In this document: in pieces, positions 7,621 to 13,989 of the stretch
How positions within the stretch are numbered: position 1 is the stretch's first letter
Layout: the number at the start of each line of letters is the position of its first letter
Assembly (NCBI GenBank): GCA_021821585.1
Contig: JAKACF010000039.1
Coordinates: 1-14,103 of the forward strand
Reading direction: 5' to 3'
Length of the DNA stretch: 14,103 bases
Source of the DNA: Actinomycetes bacterium
GTDB lineage: Bacteria > Actinomycetota > Acidimicrobiia > Acidimicrobiales > Bog-793
The notes under the pieces: generated by a model
What the model was told of the DNA's origin: nothing
What the model saw: the letters and a program-made list of their open reading frames with translations, nothing else
Database searches by the model: none
Made by a program: the position numbers and the translations under genes

Positions 7621-7633
7621 TCGGTCACCTCCT
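7621..7633 (-). promoter_or_regulatory. Strong Shine-Dalgarno site for the DUF4389 gene
   Basis: On the minus strand the bases before the GTG read AAAGGAGGTGACCGA, an almost complete match to the 16S rRNA tail with a 7-nt spacer after AGGAGG. It decides the start at 7620. The same 13 bases (aggaggtgaccga) also precede the small gene at 8571 on the other strand. Confidence 0.85.
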
Positions 7634-7641
7634 TTGGCCGC

Positions 7642-8358
7642 TCAGGCGGCCGATCTCGCTGCTGTCGCACGCTCCCGCTCGGCCCGCTCCTTGATGCCGA
7701 GCAGCATCTTGCGGGTCATGAGGAGCGTCACCGGTTCCATGGCGGCCGAGGCCAGCCGGGCGAGCCCTCCGGGGTCCACCGCCCGGGAGCGGGAGAGGAG
7801 CCGGCACCGGTCCGTGCCCTCCGGGAAGACGTGGAAGGACCACACGGCATTCCACGGCATCTCCGGCGGCGCCTCGCGCAGCACGAGCGAACGCGGCGGG
7901 TCCACGATCACGGCGGGGAGCGAGAGACCGTCTTTGAGCCCGAGCCAGCCCGCCGGGACGAGCCGGACACGGTCGCCTGGAGCGAGGTGCTGCCACTCGG
8001 GCCGGACCTCGTCCGAGGAGTGGATGCGGAGGCCCAGCAGGTTCTCGAGGGCGTCGTAGCTGTACATCCCGCCCCGGTCCTGACCGATCTGCACGAGCCA
8101 CCGCCAGACCGCCCCGGCAGGAGCACCGATGGAGACCGCCTGGGTTCTGCTGGCGGCGGGTGCGGGGACGAGGTCGTCGCCGGGCAGCACCGTCGCACGC
8201 TCCTCGTCGGTCGCGCCCCAGTCGCGCCAGCTGCGGACACGTGCCGCCAACCGGTCGGCCCGGCGGCCGACGCGCCGGCGGGCCGGTCCGGCCCCGGCGG
8301 CGAAGAGCGGCTGCCGCCGGATCTGCTCGTCGTCGACGCTCCCGAGGCGCTCGCCCAT
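7642..8358 (-). CDS. SRPBCC (START/Bet v1-like) family protein
   Basis: A 238-residue soluble protein with a START/Bet v1-type ligand-binding fold. The recognisable core is WGATDEERATVLPGDDLVP (residues 47-65), then QAVSIGAPAGAVWRWLVQIG (73-92) and GGMYSYDALENLLGLRIHSS (96-115), EWQHLAPGDRVRL (121-133), and WSFHVFPEGTDRCRLLSRSR (173-192). This order is shared by a subgroup of SRPBCC proteins, often called polyketide cyclase/dehydrase-like. Members bind hydrophobic ligands; the ligand is unknown here, and enzyme activity should not be assumed. The N-terminus (1-45) is Arg-rich. The ATG at 8358 is supported by GGAG 5 nt upstream. The frame stays open further upstream but has no family resemblance there. 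It is the first gene of an operon with the DUF4389 gene. Confidence 0.87.
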   Translation of the reverse strand: MGERLGSVDDEQIRRQPLFAAGAGPARRRVGRRADRLAARVRSWRDWGATDEERATVLPGDDLVPAPAASRTQAVSIGAPAGAVWRWLVQIGQDRGGMYSYDALENLLGLRIHSSDEVRPEWQHLAPGDRVRLVPAGWLGLKDGLSLPAVIVDPPRSLVLREAPPEMPWNAVWSFHVFPEGTDRCRLLSRSRAVDPGGLARLASAAMEPVTLLMTRKMLLGIKERAERERATAARSAA

Positions 8359-8513
8359 GGCCGCTCCTGTCCTCTCCTCGCTCCACCCTGCTCCGGCATG
8401 CGGGGAGCGACCAGGGGCGAAGGACCGTTCCTGAGAGGGCGCCGGACCCCGACCTGCCGGAGCACCGGCCGCCTCGCTCGCTCGGCCCGGTACGTCGTGA
8501 TCGGGGTCCCCCC

Positions 8514-8542
8514 GGGACACCGGGTGGGCTATCGTTGATAAT
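8514..8542 (+). promoter_or_regulatory. Housekeeping-type promoter for the small Cys/His membrane protein
   Basis: A -35 box GGGACA (8514-8519, four of six bases of TTGACA) and a -10 box GATAAT (8537-8542, five of six of TATAAT) are separated by exactly 17 nt. Transcription would start near 8549, giving a leader of about 22 nt that contains a perfect ribosome site. It is the clearest sigma-70-type promoter in the window and sits in an AT-rich patch. On the opposite strand TATTAT (8543-8538) could be a -10 for the SRPBCC operon, but has no matching -35. Confidence 0.65.
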
Positions 8543-8558
8543 ACGTACACGTACGCAT
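8541..8558. promoter_or_regulatory. Palindrome over the -10 and transcription start: candidate operator
   Basis: An 18-bp dyad, AT-a-CGTAC-ac-GTACG-c-AT, with seven of nine base pairs matching and a perfect 5-bp core on each side of a 2-nt centre. It overlaps the end of the -10 box and the predicted transcription start, where a bound repressor would block polymerase. The size and form fit a dimeric repressor such as a TetR- or MarR-type protein. No dedicated regulator gene is next to it. Confidence 0.45.
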
Positions 8559-8567
8559 AGGAGGTGA
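8559..8567 (+). promoter_or_regulatory. Strong Shine-Dalgarno site for the gene at 8571
   Basis: AGGAGGTGA lies directly before CCG and the ATG, a near-perfect match to the 16S rRNA tail with good spacing. It is the main evidence that the short open frame downstream is translated. Confidence 0.85.
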
Positions 8568-8570
8568 CCG

Positions 8571-8819
8571 ATGTTGACCGTGGTGGTAGTGGCGGTGGTG
8601 GTCGGGAGCCTCCTCGTGCTGGCGGCCGGGCTCGTGCTCGTCGTCGGACTCCTCGAAGGGCTCCTGGGGGAGTACTTCGGACGCTGCCCCCACTGTGGGC
8701 GGGTCGGCGCGACCGTCGCCGGCCGCGTGCACCCGGAGGGCTGCCCGGTAGGGCTGCTGGCACGGACCGGGCAGGCGGCTCACCGGCTGCCCGAGGGTCT
8801 TCACCTGCGCCATCACTGA
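8571..8819 (+). CDS. Small membrane protein with a CPHC/H-x3-C motif
   Basis: An 82-residue protein that I do not recognise as a named family. Residues 3-28 are one very hydrophobic helix (Val/Leu-rich, starting MLTVVVVAVVVG). A short cytosolic-looking region follows with Cys39-Pro-His-Cys42 and His54-x3-Cys58, then a His-rich end (His71, His78, His81, His82). Two CxxC-type ligands plus His/Cys fit a small zinc ribbon or metal-binding knuckle, but a redox role for the CPHC pair is also possible, as it resembles thioredoxin-type CxxC sites. The gene has its own strong promoter, operator-like dyad and ribosome site, so expression is very likely. It is divergent from the SRPBCC/DUF4389 operon. 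Confidence 0.72.
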   Translation: MLTVVVVAVVVGSLLVLAAGLVLVVGLLEGLLGEYFGRCPHCGRVGATVAGRVHPEGCPVGLLARTGQAAHRLPEGLHLRHH

Positions 8820-8956
8820 CGCACCGGCTCGCCGTCGCCGTCGTGGACGGCGGGATTCGTGGGCCAGTCGGTGGGCCGCCGGGTGGGGGCCCGACCGCCA
8901 GCAGGCAGAGGCGGCGGGGAGCCCGCCCGGGAGCCGGGGCCCGCCCGCCGAGCGCG

Positions 8957-8962
8957 TAGTCT
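8957..8962 (+). promoter_or_regulatory. Candidate -10 box for the MFS gene
   Basis: TAGTCT (TANNNT) lies 12 nt before the GTG at 8975, giving a leader of about 6 nt and no room for a ribosome site; none is visible. This again suggests near-leaderless translation. The 155-nt gap 8820-8974 also has a weak stem, GGGCC (8873-8877) with GGCCC (8888-8892), that might end the preceding small gene. Confidence 0.35.
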
Positions 8963-8974
8963 GCCAGTCCGACC

Positions 8975-10309
8975 GTGGACACCTCCTCTGACATGCCGAA
9001 CGAGATGGCCGCCGTCTCGTCGCCCGTGACCGCGGTGGCGGGCCACCGTGCCGGGTTGGCCGTCTCCCTGCGACCGTTCCGGCACCGCTCGTTCGCCCTG
9101 CTGTGGTCCGGAGGGCTCGTCTCCACCGTCGGCTCGTGGATGCAGTCGGTCGCCGTCGGGGCGCTCGTCGTCGCCCACACAGGGCAGGCGCTGTGGGCGG
9201 TCGTCGTGGCGGCGAGCGCCTTCCTCCCGATCGGTGTGCTCTCACCCGTCGGCGGCGCGCTGGCGGACCGGCTGGCGCGCCGTCCCGTGCTCGTCGCCGG
9301 GAACCTCGTGGCGGCACTGGTCGCCCTCGCGATCGCCGTCCTCGTGGCGGGCCGGGACGACTCTCCGGGAGCCCTCAGCCTGCTCGTGCTCGTCCAGGGC
9401 TGCGTGAGCGCGCTCATCAGCCCGTTCCAGCAGGCGATCCTCCCGGATCTCGTCCCGCGCGGCGACTTCCTGGCGGCCGTCTCGCTCAACTCCGCCCAGT
9501 TCAACCTGGGCCGCGTCATCGGGCCGGCACTCGCCGGGGCGGCGGTGGCGCTCTTCGGCTATCCCGTCGCCTTCGAGGCCAACGCCGTCTCGTTCCTCGC
9601 GGTGGTCCTGGCTCTGGGCTTCGTCCGCCTCGCCCCGCCGCCGACGGGCGAGCGGCTCTCCATCTGGCGCTCGGTGAGGCTCGGGGCGAGGACCGCCCGG
9701 GGCGAGCCGGCCTGCAAGGGGGCGATCCTGCTCATCGCCACCGTCGGCCTCTTCGCCTCGCCGTTCATCGCGCTCGTGCCCGCGATGGCCGACCACCTCG
9801 CCCACGGTGGCGGCCGGGCCGTCGCCACCGGCACCGCCGTGCTCACCACCGCCCAGGGGGTGGGCGCCGTGACGGGCGCTCTGCTCATCCCCTACCTCGC
9901 CGCCCACTTCGGACGGGGGCGGGTGCTCGCCGCCAGTCTGGGCCTGCTGCCGCCTCTGCTCGTCGTCTACGGGCTGTCCGCCACCCTGCCGGTCGCGGTC
10001 GTCGCCTTGTTCCTGGTCGGGCTCGTCTACCTCGGCGTGCTGTCGGGACTCCAGACGGTCGTCCAGCTGCGCGCCCCGCACGCCTACCGCGGGAGGGTCC
10101 TCGCCCTCTACCTCATGGCGCTCGGCGTCGCCTACCCGATCGGTGCCCTGGTCCAGGGCCCGGTCGCGGACAGCATCGGGCTCGCCTGGACCACGGCGGC
10201 CGGCGCGCTGGCCCTCGTGCTGGCCGTCGGGGCCGCGCCGCCTCTGCGGCGGGCGGTGCGGGAGACCGTGGAGGGGGGCGAGCACCGGGGCCGCCCAGGC
10301 GCCGTGTAG
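8975..10309 (+). CDS. MFS transporter, MFS_3 (EntS-like) type
   Basis: A 444-residue 12-helix major facilitator of the MFS_3 group, which includes enterobactin exporter-like proteins and many actinobacterial exporters. Diagnostic stretches are FRHRSFALLWSGGLVSTVGS with WMQSVAVGALV (residues 35-65), motif A GGALADRLARRP (93-104), SLNSAQFNLGRVIGPALAG in the middle of the N-terminal half, and YRGRVLALYLMALGVAYPIGAL near the end. Its substrate is not predictable; export is likely. The start is uncertain: GTG 8975, ATG 8993 and ATG 9005 are in frame, all upstream of the first helix. I take GTG 8975 because of the -10-like box just before it. The secreted glycosidase gene begins 18 nt after the stop, but it may have its own promoter. 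Confidence 0.9.
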   Translation: MDTSSDMPNEMAAVSSPVTAVAGHRAGLAVSLRPFRHRSFALLWSGGLVSTVGSWMQSVAVGALVVAHTGQALWAVVVAASAFLPIGVLSPVGGALADRLARRPVLVAGNLVAALVALAIAVLVAGRDDSPGALSLLVLVQGCVSALISPFQQAILPDLVPRGDFLAAVSLNSAQFNLGRVIGPALAGAAVALFGYPVAFEANAVSFLAVVLALGFVRLAPPPTGERLSIWRSVRLGARTARGEPACKGAILLIATVGLFASPFIALVPAMADHLAHGGGRAVATGTAVLTTAQGVGAVTGALLIPYLAAHFGRGRVLAASLGLLPPLLVVYGLSATLPVAVVALFLVGLVYLGVLSGLQTVVQLRAPHAYRGRVLALYLMALGVAYPIGALVQGPVADSIGLAWTTAAGALALVLAVGAAPPLRRAVRETVEGGEHRGRPGAV

Positions 10310-10325
10310 GATCGCTCAAAGAGGG
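10307..10325 (+). promoter_or_regulatory. Candidate -10 box in the stop codon plus ribosome site
   Basis: TAGGAT (10307-10312) contains the stop codon of the MFS gene and fits a -10 box. Transcription would start near 10319. AAAGAGGG (10318-10325) could be the ribosome site, but the spacer to the ATG is only 2 nt. No -35 box is clear. The glycosidase may therefore be expressed both by read-through and from its own promoter. Confidence 0.35.
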
Positions 10326-10327
10326 CA

Positions 10328-12337
10328 ATGGGGGATTCACCACAGCAGTTCGGCCATCGGCGCGCAGCACTCACCGCTGCATCCCTGCTCCTCGGCGCCC
10401 TGGCGATCACCTCGACGTCGGCCCTGGCGGCGCACGCCGGCCGGCGGGCGACCCCCGTCGGCTCGTCTTCGCACCACGACCTGGCGGGCTCGAGCTCGTC
10501 GACCTCGATCGTGATCGACGGCCGCCAGCCCCTCGGCACGGTGAGCCGTGCCGTGCTCGGCAGCGACTACCTCGCTCTCGACAACGGGATGGGGAGCTTC
10601 GACCCGACGACCTCGAGCTTCTACTCCTCCTTCCTGCAGCAGCTCAACTCGGACGTCTACATCGGCTCGCTCCGGTTCCCCGGTGGGGCGGCTGCGCAGA
10701 CCTACCAGTGGCAGCGCGCCATCGGGCCTCAGTCGCACCGCACCCCGAACGCCATCGGCCCGCACTCGGGTCCGAGCGGCTCGGGAGTCGGGCCGGACGA
10801 GTTCGGGGCGCTGCTCGGCCGAACGGGGGCCCTCGGAGTCGTCACGGTCAACTTCGACACCGGTACCGCGACGCAGGCCGCCGACCTCGTCAAGTACCTG
10901 ACCGGCCAGCCGGGGTCGAGCTACTTCGCCGACCTCCGGGTCAGCTACGGCCACCGCTCGCCCTACGACGTGCCCTGGTTCGAGGTCGGCAACGAGGAGT
11001 ACGCCCGCGGCGGATGGCGCCTCGGCCAGCCCGTGCAGGTCGGCGGACCGCCGGGGGCCTGCAAGACGGTGGCCACCTGTGAGTACATCTACGGCGGCTC
11101 CACCCTGTTCACCGGCCAACGCCTCGTCCGCTACGCCAACCGGACGAAGGCGGCGGCGGTCTCGACGGGGAGGCGGGGGCAGCACTTCTACGTCGCCGAG
11201 CCGCCGGTCGTGCCCCAGTCGATCTCCGTCTTCGTCGGTGGGCACCCCTGGAGGCAGGTCTCGTCGCTCGCCACCGCCGGGCCGCGGGCGCGGGTCTTCG
11301 TGTTCAACCACTCGACCGGCGAGGCAACCTTCGGCAACGGGGTGCACGGAGCGGTCCCCCAAAAGGGCGCCGTCCTGACTGCCACCTACGTCTCCGGCCC
11401 GCACGCCGGGTTCGTGGGCTTCTACCGCGCGATGAAGCGGGCCAACCCGGACATAAAGGTCTGCGCGGCCGACCCGACGACGGCGTTCATCGACGCGATG
11501 GGGTCCTCGGTGCCCTACGACTGCCTGCAGGACCACCTGTACGTCTACCCGCTGAAGACCGCGACCATCGCGGACTACGAGGCGCGCGTCATGCTCGTCC
11601 CCGCCCACGAGGAGGCGTCGGTCTCGTCGCTGCAACAGCAGCTCTTCCAGGCCAGCGGACGGCAGGTCCCCGTCGTGGTCACCGAGTACGGGACGGGCCT
11701 CAGTGCCGGCCCGGACCCGAAGCAGTACCCCTACTTCCTCGACTCCCTCGACGAGGCCCTCGTCAACGCGAGCCAGCTCCAGAACTGGATCGAGCTCGGC
11801 CTTCCCGTGGCCGACCGGCAACTCTTGTCGGCGGAGCTGCCGCCACCGAACGCCGTCGGAGGCATGCTGCCCGGTGCCGCGCCCTTCGCCACGACCGGGG
11901 CCGTCGTGACCCCCGGGCCCGAGACCGTGGTGGAACCGACCGGGAGCTACCTCGAGCTCTTCGCCCCGTTCGCGGGCGCCACGGAGATCGCGGCGACGGT
12001 GGCCGGCAACCCCGTGCTCGCGAGCTCGAACGCCCTCAGCACGGGCGACCTGAGCGTGACGGCGGCGGAGGCGGGCGGTTCGGCCTACGCCCTCGTCGTC
12101 AACCGCAACCCGTCGGTCTCGGTCACCTCGAGCGTCTCGCTGAAGGGGCTGCCGGTCGGGCCCATCGTGACCGGCGAGCTGCTCGACGGGCAGAGCGCCC
12201 TCAGTTACAACACCTCGGCCCAGCCGAACCGGGTCACCACCACCACCTGGTACGAGCAGGACCTGCGCGGGTTGCTCGAGATGACCTTCCCCGCCCACTC
12301 GATCACCCTCATCCACTTCTCACTGCAGAATTCCTGA
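10328..12337 (+). CDS. Secreted GH51-like glycoside hydrolase (putative alpha-L-arabinofuranosidase) with inserted domain
   Basis: A 669-residue exported protein. Residues 11-34 are a signal peptide: HRR, a hydrophobic stretch, then ALA (32-34) as likely cleavage site. The catalytic barrel resembles GH51 and related clan GH-A enzymes: SLRFPGG (114-120), YQWQRAIGPQSHRTPN (126-141), GVGPDEFGALL (153-163), TVNFDTGTATQAADLVKYL (173-191). FEVGNEEYARGG (218-229) supplies the probable acid/base Glu223, DHLYVYPL (402-409) follows, and VVVTEYGTG (449-457) the probable nucleophile Glu453. A block at about 283-357 is inserted after the first catalytic Glu. Residues about 536-669 form the all-beta C-terminal domain. 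Cys245/251 and Cys379/399 could be disulfides. The likely action is removal of arabinose or a similar sugar from outside polysaccharides. Family GH51 is likely, but the exact substrate is not. Confidence 0.8.
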   Translation: MGDSPQQFGHRRAALTAASLLLGALAITSTSALAAHAGRRATPVGSSSHHDLAGSSSSTSIVIDGRQPLGTVSRAVLGSDYLALDNGMGSFDPTTSSFYSSFLQQLNSDVYIGSLRFPGGAAAQTYQWQRAIGPQSHRTPNAIGPHSGPSGSGVGPDEFGALLGRTGALGVVTVNFDTGTATQAADLVKYLTGQPGSSYFADLRVSYGHRSPYDVPWFEVGNEEYARGGWRLGQPVQVGGPPGACKTVATCEYIYGGSTLFTGQRLVRYANRTKAAAVSTGRRGQHFYVAEPPVVPQSISVFVGGHPWRQVSSLATAGPRARVFVFNHSTGEATFGNGVHGAVPQKGAVLTATYVSGPHAGFVGFYRAMKRANPDIKVCAADPTTAFIDAMGSSVPYDCLQDHLYVYPLKTATIADYEARVMLVPAHEEASVSSLQQQLFQASGRQVPVVVTEYGTGLSAGPDPKQYPYFLDSLDEALVNASQLQNWIELGLPVADRQLLSAELPPPNAVGGMLPGAAPFATTGAVVTPGPETVVEPTGSYLELFAPFAGATEIAATVAGNPVLASSNALSTGDLSVTAAEAGGSAYALVVNRNPSVSVTSSVSLKGLPVGPIVTGELLDGQSALSYNTSAQPNRVTTTTWYEQDLRGLLEMTFPAHSITLIHFSLQNS

Positions 12338-12339
12338 GG

Positions 12340-12356
12340 CCCGGACACCCACCGGG
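12340..12356. terminator. Weak hairpin after the glycosidase gene
   Basis: Three nucleotides after the glycosidase stop, CCCGG (12340-12344) can pair with CCGGG (12352-12356) around a 7-nt loop. No U tract follows. A 12-bp palindrome cggtccggaccg is nearby (about 12364-12375). The 120-nt gap between the convergent genes (12338-12457) shows nothing else. Confidence 0.25.
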
Positions 12357-12457
12357 GCGGTCCCGGTCCGGACCGTCGTCTGCCGTGCGCTGTCGCGTGG
12401 AGTCCCGCCGCCCTGCGAGTTCGAGGCGCCCTGACTCGCCGGCCTCCGCGACCTCGG

Positions 12458-12733
12458 TCAGGAACCCTCGGTCTCGCCCGGCCAGGTACCCGTGGCCTTC
12501 TCGAAGCCGACGGCGCCGGCCCGCTCGAGCGCCGCCTTGACGAGGGCGTAGACGGCTCCCTCGAGGGCGGCGGCGACGAGGACCTCGGCCCAGGAGCGGT
12601 CCGCCCGCGTGGCCTCGGGCGGCTCCTCCTCGTGGGCGAGCAGGCGCCATATGCCTTTGAAGATCGCTCCGGCCGCGAGTCCCCCGAGGACTCCCGTCAC
12701 GATCCCGAGCGGCTTGTAGAGGAGCTTGATCAC
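12458..12733 (-). CDS. DUF4235 domain membrane protein
   Basis: A 91-residue protein matching DUF4235: LLYKPLGIVTGVLGGLAAG (residues 4-22) as a glycine-rich membrane segment, FKGIW, then WAEVLVAAALEGAVYALVKA (48-67) as a second segment, ending RAGAVGFEKATGTWPG (71-86). The role is unknown; the family is small, actinobacterial and membrane-bound. The GTG start at 12733 overlaps the stop of the DUF3618 gene by 4 nt (GTGA), and a GGAAGAGGG ribosome site lies just before it inside that gene. The frame is open further upstream, but that part only shadows DUF3618. It is the last gene of a three-gene operon. Confidence 0.88.
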   Translation of the reverse strand: MIKLLYKPLGIVTGVLGGLAAGAIFKGIWRLLAHEEEPPEATRADRSWAEVLVAAALEGAVYALVKAALERAGAVGFEKATGTWPGETEGS

Positions 12734-13095
12734 GCCCTCTTCCGCTTCGTGAGCCGGCCGAGCAGCAACCCGACGCAGAGGGCGCCCGCGAGGGCGGCCG
12801 GCGGGTTCGACCGGGTGGCAGCGGCGAGTTTGTCGACCGTCTGCTTCCACGTCGCCGTCGGATCGGTCCCCTTCGGCGAGCCCTCGGCGATCGAGCTCTG
12901 CAGCGAGGACGCCTTCTCGGCGACGCGCGCCCTCGTCTCGTCGACCTTCCTGCGCAGCTGGGCCTTCACGTCCGCCTTCTCGGCGAGCGCCTGGACGGTC
13001 TCGCCGAGCTGCTCACGTGTCAGGTCGATCTGGGCGCGGGCTTCCTCCACTGTCTCCGGCTGCTCGCCGGAACGGGCGGTAACTGGGTCCGTCAT
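12730..13095 (-). CDS. DUF3618 domain protein
   Basis: A 121-residue protein. Residues 16-48 are the DUF3618 signature: an amphipathic helix ARAQIDLTREQLGETVQALA followed by EKADVKAQ. The helical, charged region continues to about 70, then a C-terminal membrane segment (about 98-114, ALAGALCVGLLLGRL) ends in a basic tail (TKRKRA). The protein is probably anchored by its C-terminus, with the coiled part in the cytosol. The function is unknown. The ATG overlaps the stop of the holin-family gene by 4 nt (ATGA), indicating translational coupling; an AAGGAG site lies 12 nt upstream. Confidence 0.9.
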   Translation of the reverse strand: MTDPVTARSGEQPETVEEARAQIDLTREQLGETVQALAEKADVKAQLRRKVDETRARVAEKASSLQSSIAEGSPKGTDPTATWKQTVDKLAAATRSNPPAALAGALCVGLLLGRLTKRKRA

Positions 13096-13520
13096 CGTCG
13101 TGCGCGCTCCTTGATGGTGGCCACGTCCTCCCGGACGCTCTCCTCGGTGGCGACCGGCGCCGGCGGCGTGGCATGCGAGAGGCTCCGCCGGCCCACGAGC
13201 GCCATGCCGCCGGCGGGGACGAGCACAAGGCCGGCGACGGCGAGCGCCGCCCCCCACACCGGGACGGCGAGGGCGATGGCGGCACCCGCTGCCGAGAGCG
13301 CGGCGGCCAGCCCGAGGACCCCGAGCACGCCGGCGGCACCGAACATCCCGGCGCCGAGCCCTGCCGCCCTGCCCTTCTGGCGGAGCTCGAGCTGGGCGAG
13401 ACGCACCTCCTGGCGGGAGAGGTCGGCCGTCTGCTCGGCGAGGCGGCGCACGAGGTCGGCGACAGGTTCCCCGGTTCCCTCGGCGGGCGCGCCGACGATG
13501 CGTGGACTTCCTTCAGCCAT
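13092..13520 (-). CDS. Phage-holin-superfamily III-like membrane protein (DUF1469-type)
   Basis: A 142-residue protein. Residues 16-50 form a cytosolic helix, EPVADLVRRLAEQTADLSRQ then EVRLAQLELRQKG, which is the usual entry of this family. Two membrane helices follow (about 55-82 and 86-108) and a charged tail with a short helix (ESVREDVATIKERARR). In public annotation such proteins are named phage holin family, but in actinomycetes they are chromosomal and not linked to lysis genes; no phage gene is near. The role is probably envelope- or stress-related (inference). The ATG at 13520 has a strong GGAAGGAGGG ribosome site. It is the first gene of the operon and has a stress-type promoter upstream. 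Confidence 0.87.
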   Translation of the reverse strand: MAEGSPRIVGAPAEGTGEPVADLVRRLAEQTADLSRQEVRLAQLELRQKGRAAGLGAGMFGAAGVLGVLGLAAALSAAGAAIALAVPVWGAALAVAGLVLVPAGGMALVGRRSLSHATPPAPVATEESVREDVATIKERARR

Positions 13521-13541
13521 GGTTCCCTCCTTCCCTACGCG

Positions 13542-13567
13542 ATACCGCTGCGGCTGCCGGGACAAAC
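13542..13567 (-). promoter_or_regulatory. Candidate SigB/SigF-type stress promoter
   Basis: On the minus strand GTTT (13567-13564) is followed after 16 nt by CGGTAT (13547-13542). This matches the stress-sigma consensus of actinomycetes (GTTT, 15-17 nt, GGGTAT) except for one base. Transcription would start near 13535, leaving a leader of about 15 nt that holds the strong ribosome site of the holin-family gene. No equally good housekeeping promoter is visible there. Confidence 0.5.
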
Positions 13568-13953
13568 GACATCTGGAGCCGCGCCGCGCTGCCGGTGGGG
13601 TGTCGGTGGAGGTGTGCCGGCTCACCCGATCGTGCAGGCGGCACGGACTGGGCCTCGACGGCCCCACCGGCCTGCGGCCGCCGGGAGCGTCCCGCGAGCT
13701 GCAGGCTTGGAGGGTACGCCGGCAGCGCCCGCCTCGATCTTCGCCGACGACGTCCTCCTCGAGAGACGGGCGCGTCCCGGGAGCTCGACGGCGGGCGTGC
13801 TCCGCCGCCGAGCGGCCTCATCGTGCCGGTGGACGAGCTCGGCGTGGGCGAGCCGGTGCAGCGGGGCTCCTCAAGCGCTGCGCCGGCAGCCGACCGGGCG
13901 GTCGAGCCCGCGCCGCACCGGGATGCTTTGCCGGATCCCGCACTCGTGCCACG
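13568..13953. other. Intergenic stretch without a convincing gene
   Basis: About 390 nt between the stress promoter and the VOC gene. Several frames are open on both strands, but none has a ribosome site together with a recognisable family or a consistent protein composition; their translations are Arg/Pro/Ala-rich as expected for out-of-frame GC-rich DNA. No tRNA cloverleaf or strong repeat is seen. A decayed gene or an unknown RNA cannot be excluded. Confidence 0.5.
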
Positions 13954-13989
13954 CCCGTCAGACGGGTGACCGGGTCCGCCCCTCGGTCA
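13954..13989 (-). terminator. Double hairpin at the end of the VOC gene
   Basis: Two consecutive dyads lie at and just after the VOC stop on the minus strand. The first pairs CGGTCA (13984-13989, includes the stop codon) with TGACCG (13967-13972). The second pairs ACGGG (13962-13966) with CCCGT (13954-13958) around CAG. They could end VOC transcription, although no U tract is present. Confidence 0.35.

Noticed and set aside
8501..8520. GTCCC/GGGAC inverted repeat at the -35 region as a second operator
   Set aside because: It is made only of G/C runs that are common here, so chance is more likely than function.
6907..8538. A 543-codon open frame on the plus strand
   Set aside because: It lies antisense to the DUF4389 and SRPBCC genes, has no family resemblance, and its Asp/Glu/Arg/Gly-rich composition is that of a shadow frame in GC-rich DNA.
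8359..9519. N-terminal extension of the SRPBCC gene to 625 residues
   Set aside because: It crosses the divergent promoter region and is antisense to the small gene and the MFS gene; the SRPBCC homology starts after 8358, where a good ribosome site is present.
12410..12440. A GTTCGA-containing stretch resembling a tRNA T-arm
   Set aside because: No acceptor, D or anticodon arms can be built around it.
13092..13520. Prophage remnant because of a holin-like gene
   Set aside because: No endolysin, integrase, structural or packaging genes are nearby, and the adjacent DUF3618 and DUF4235 genes point to a chromosomal actinobacterial operon.
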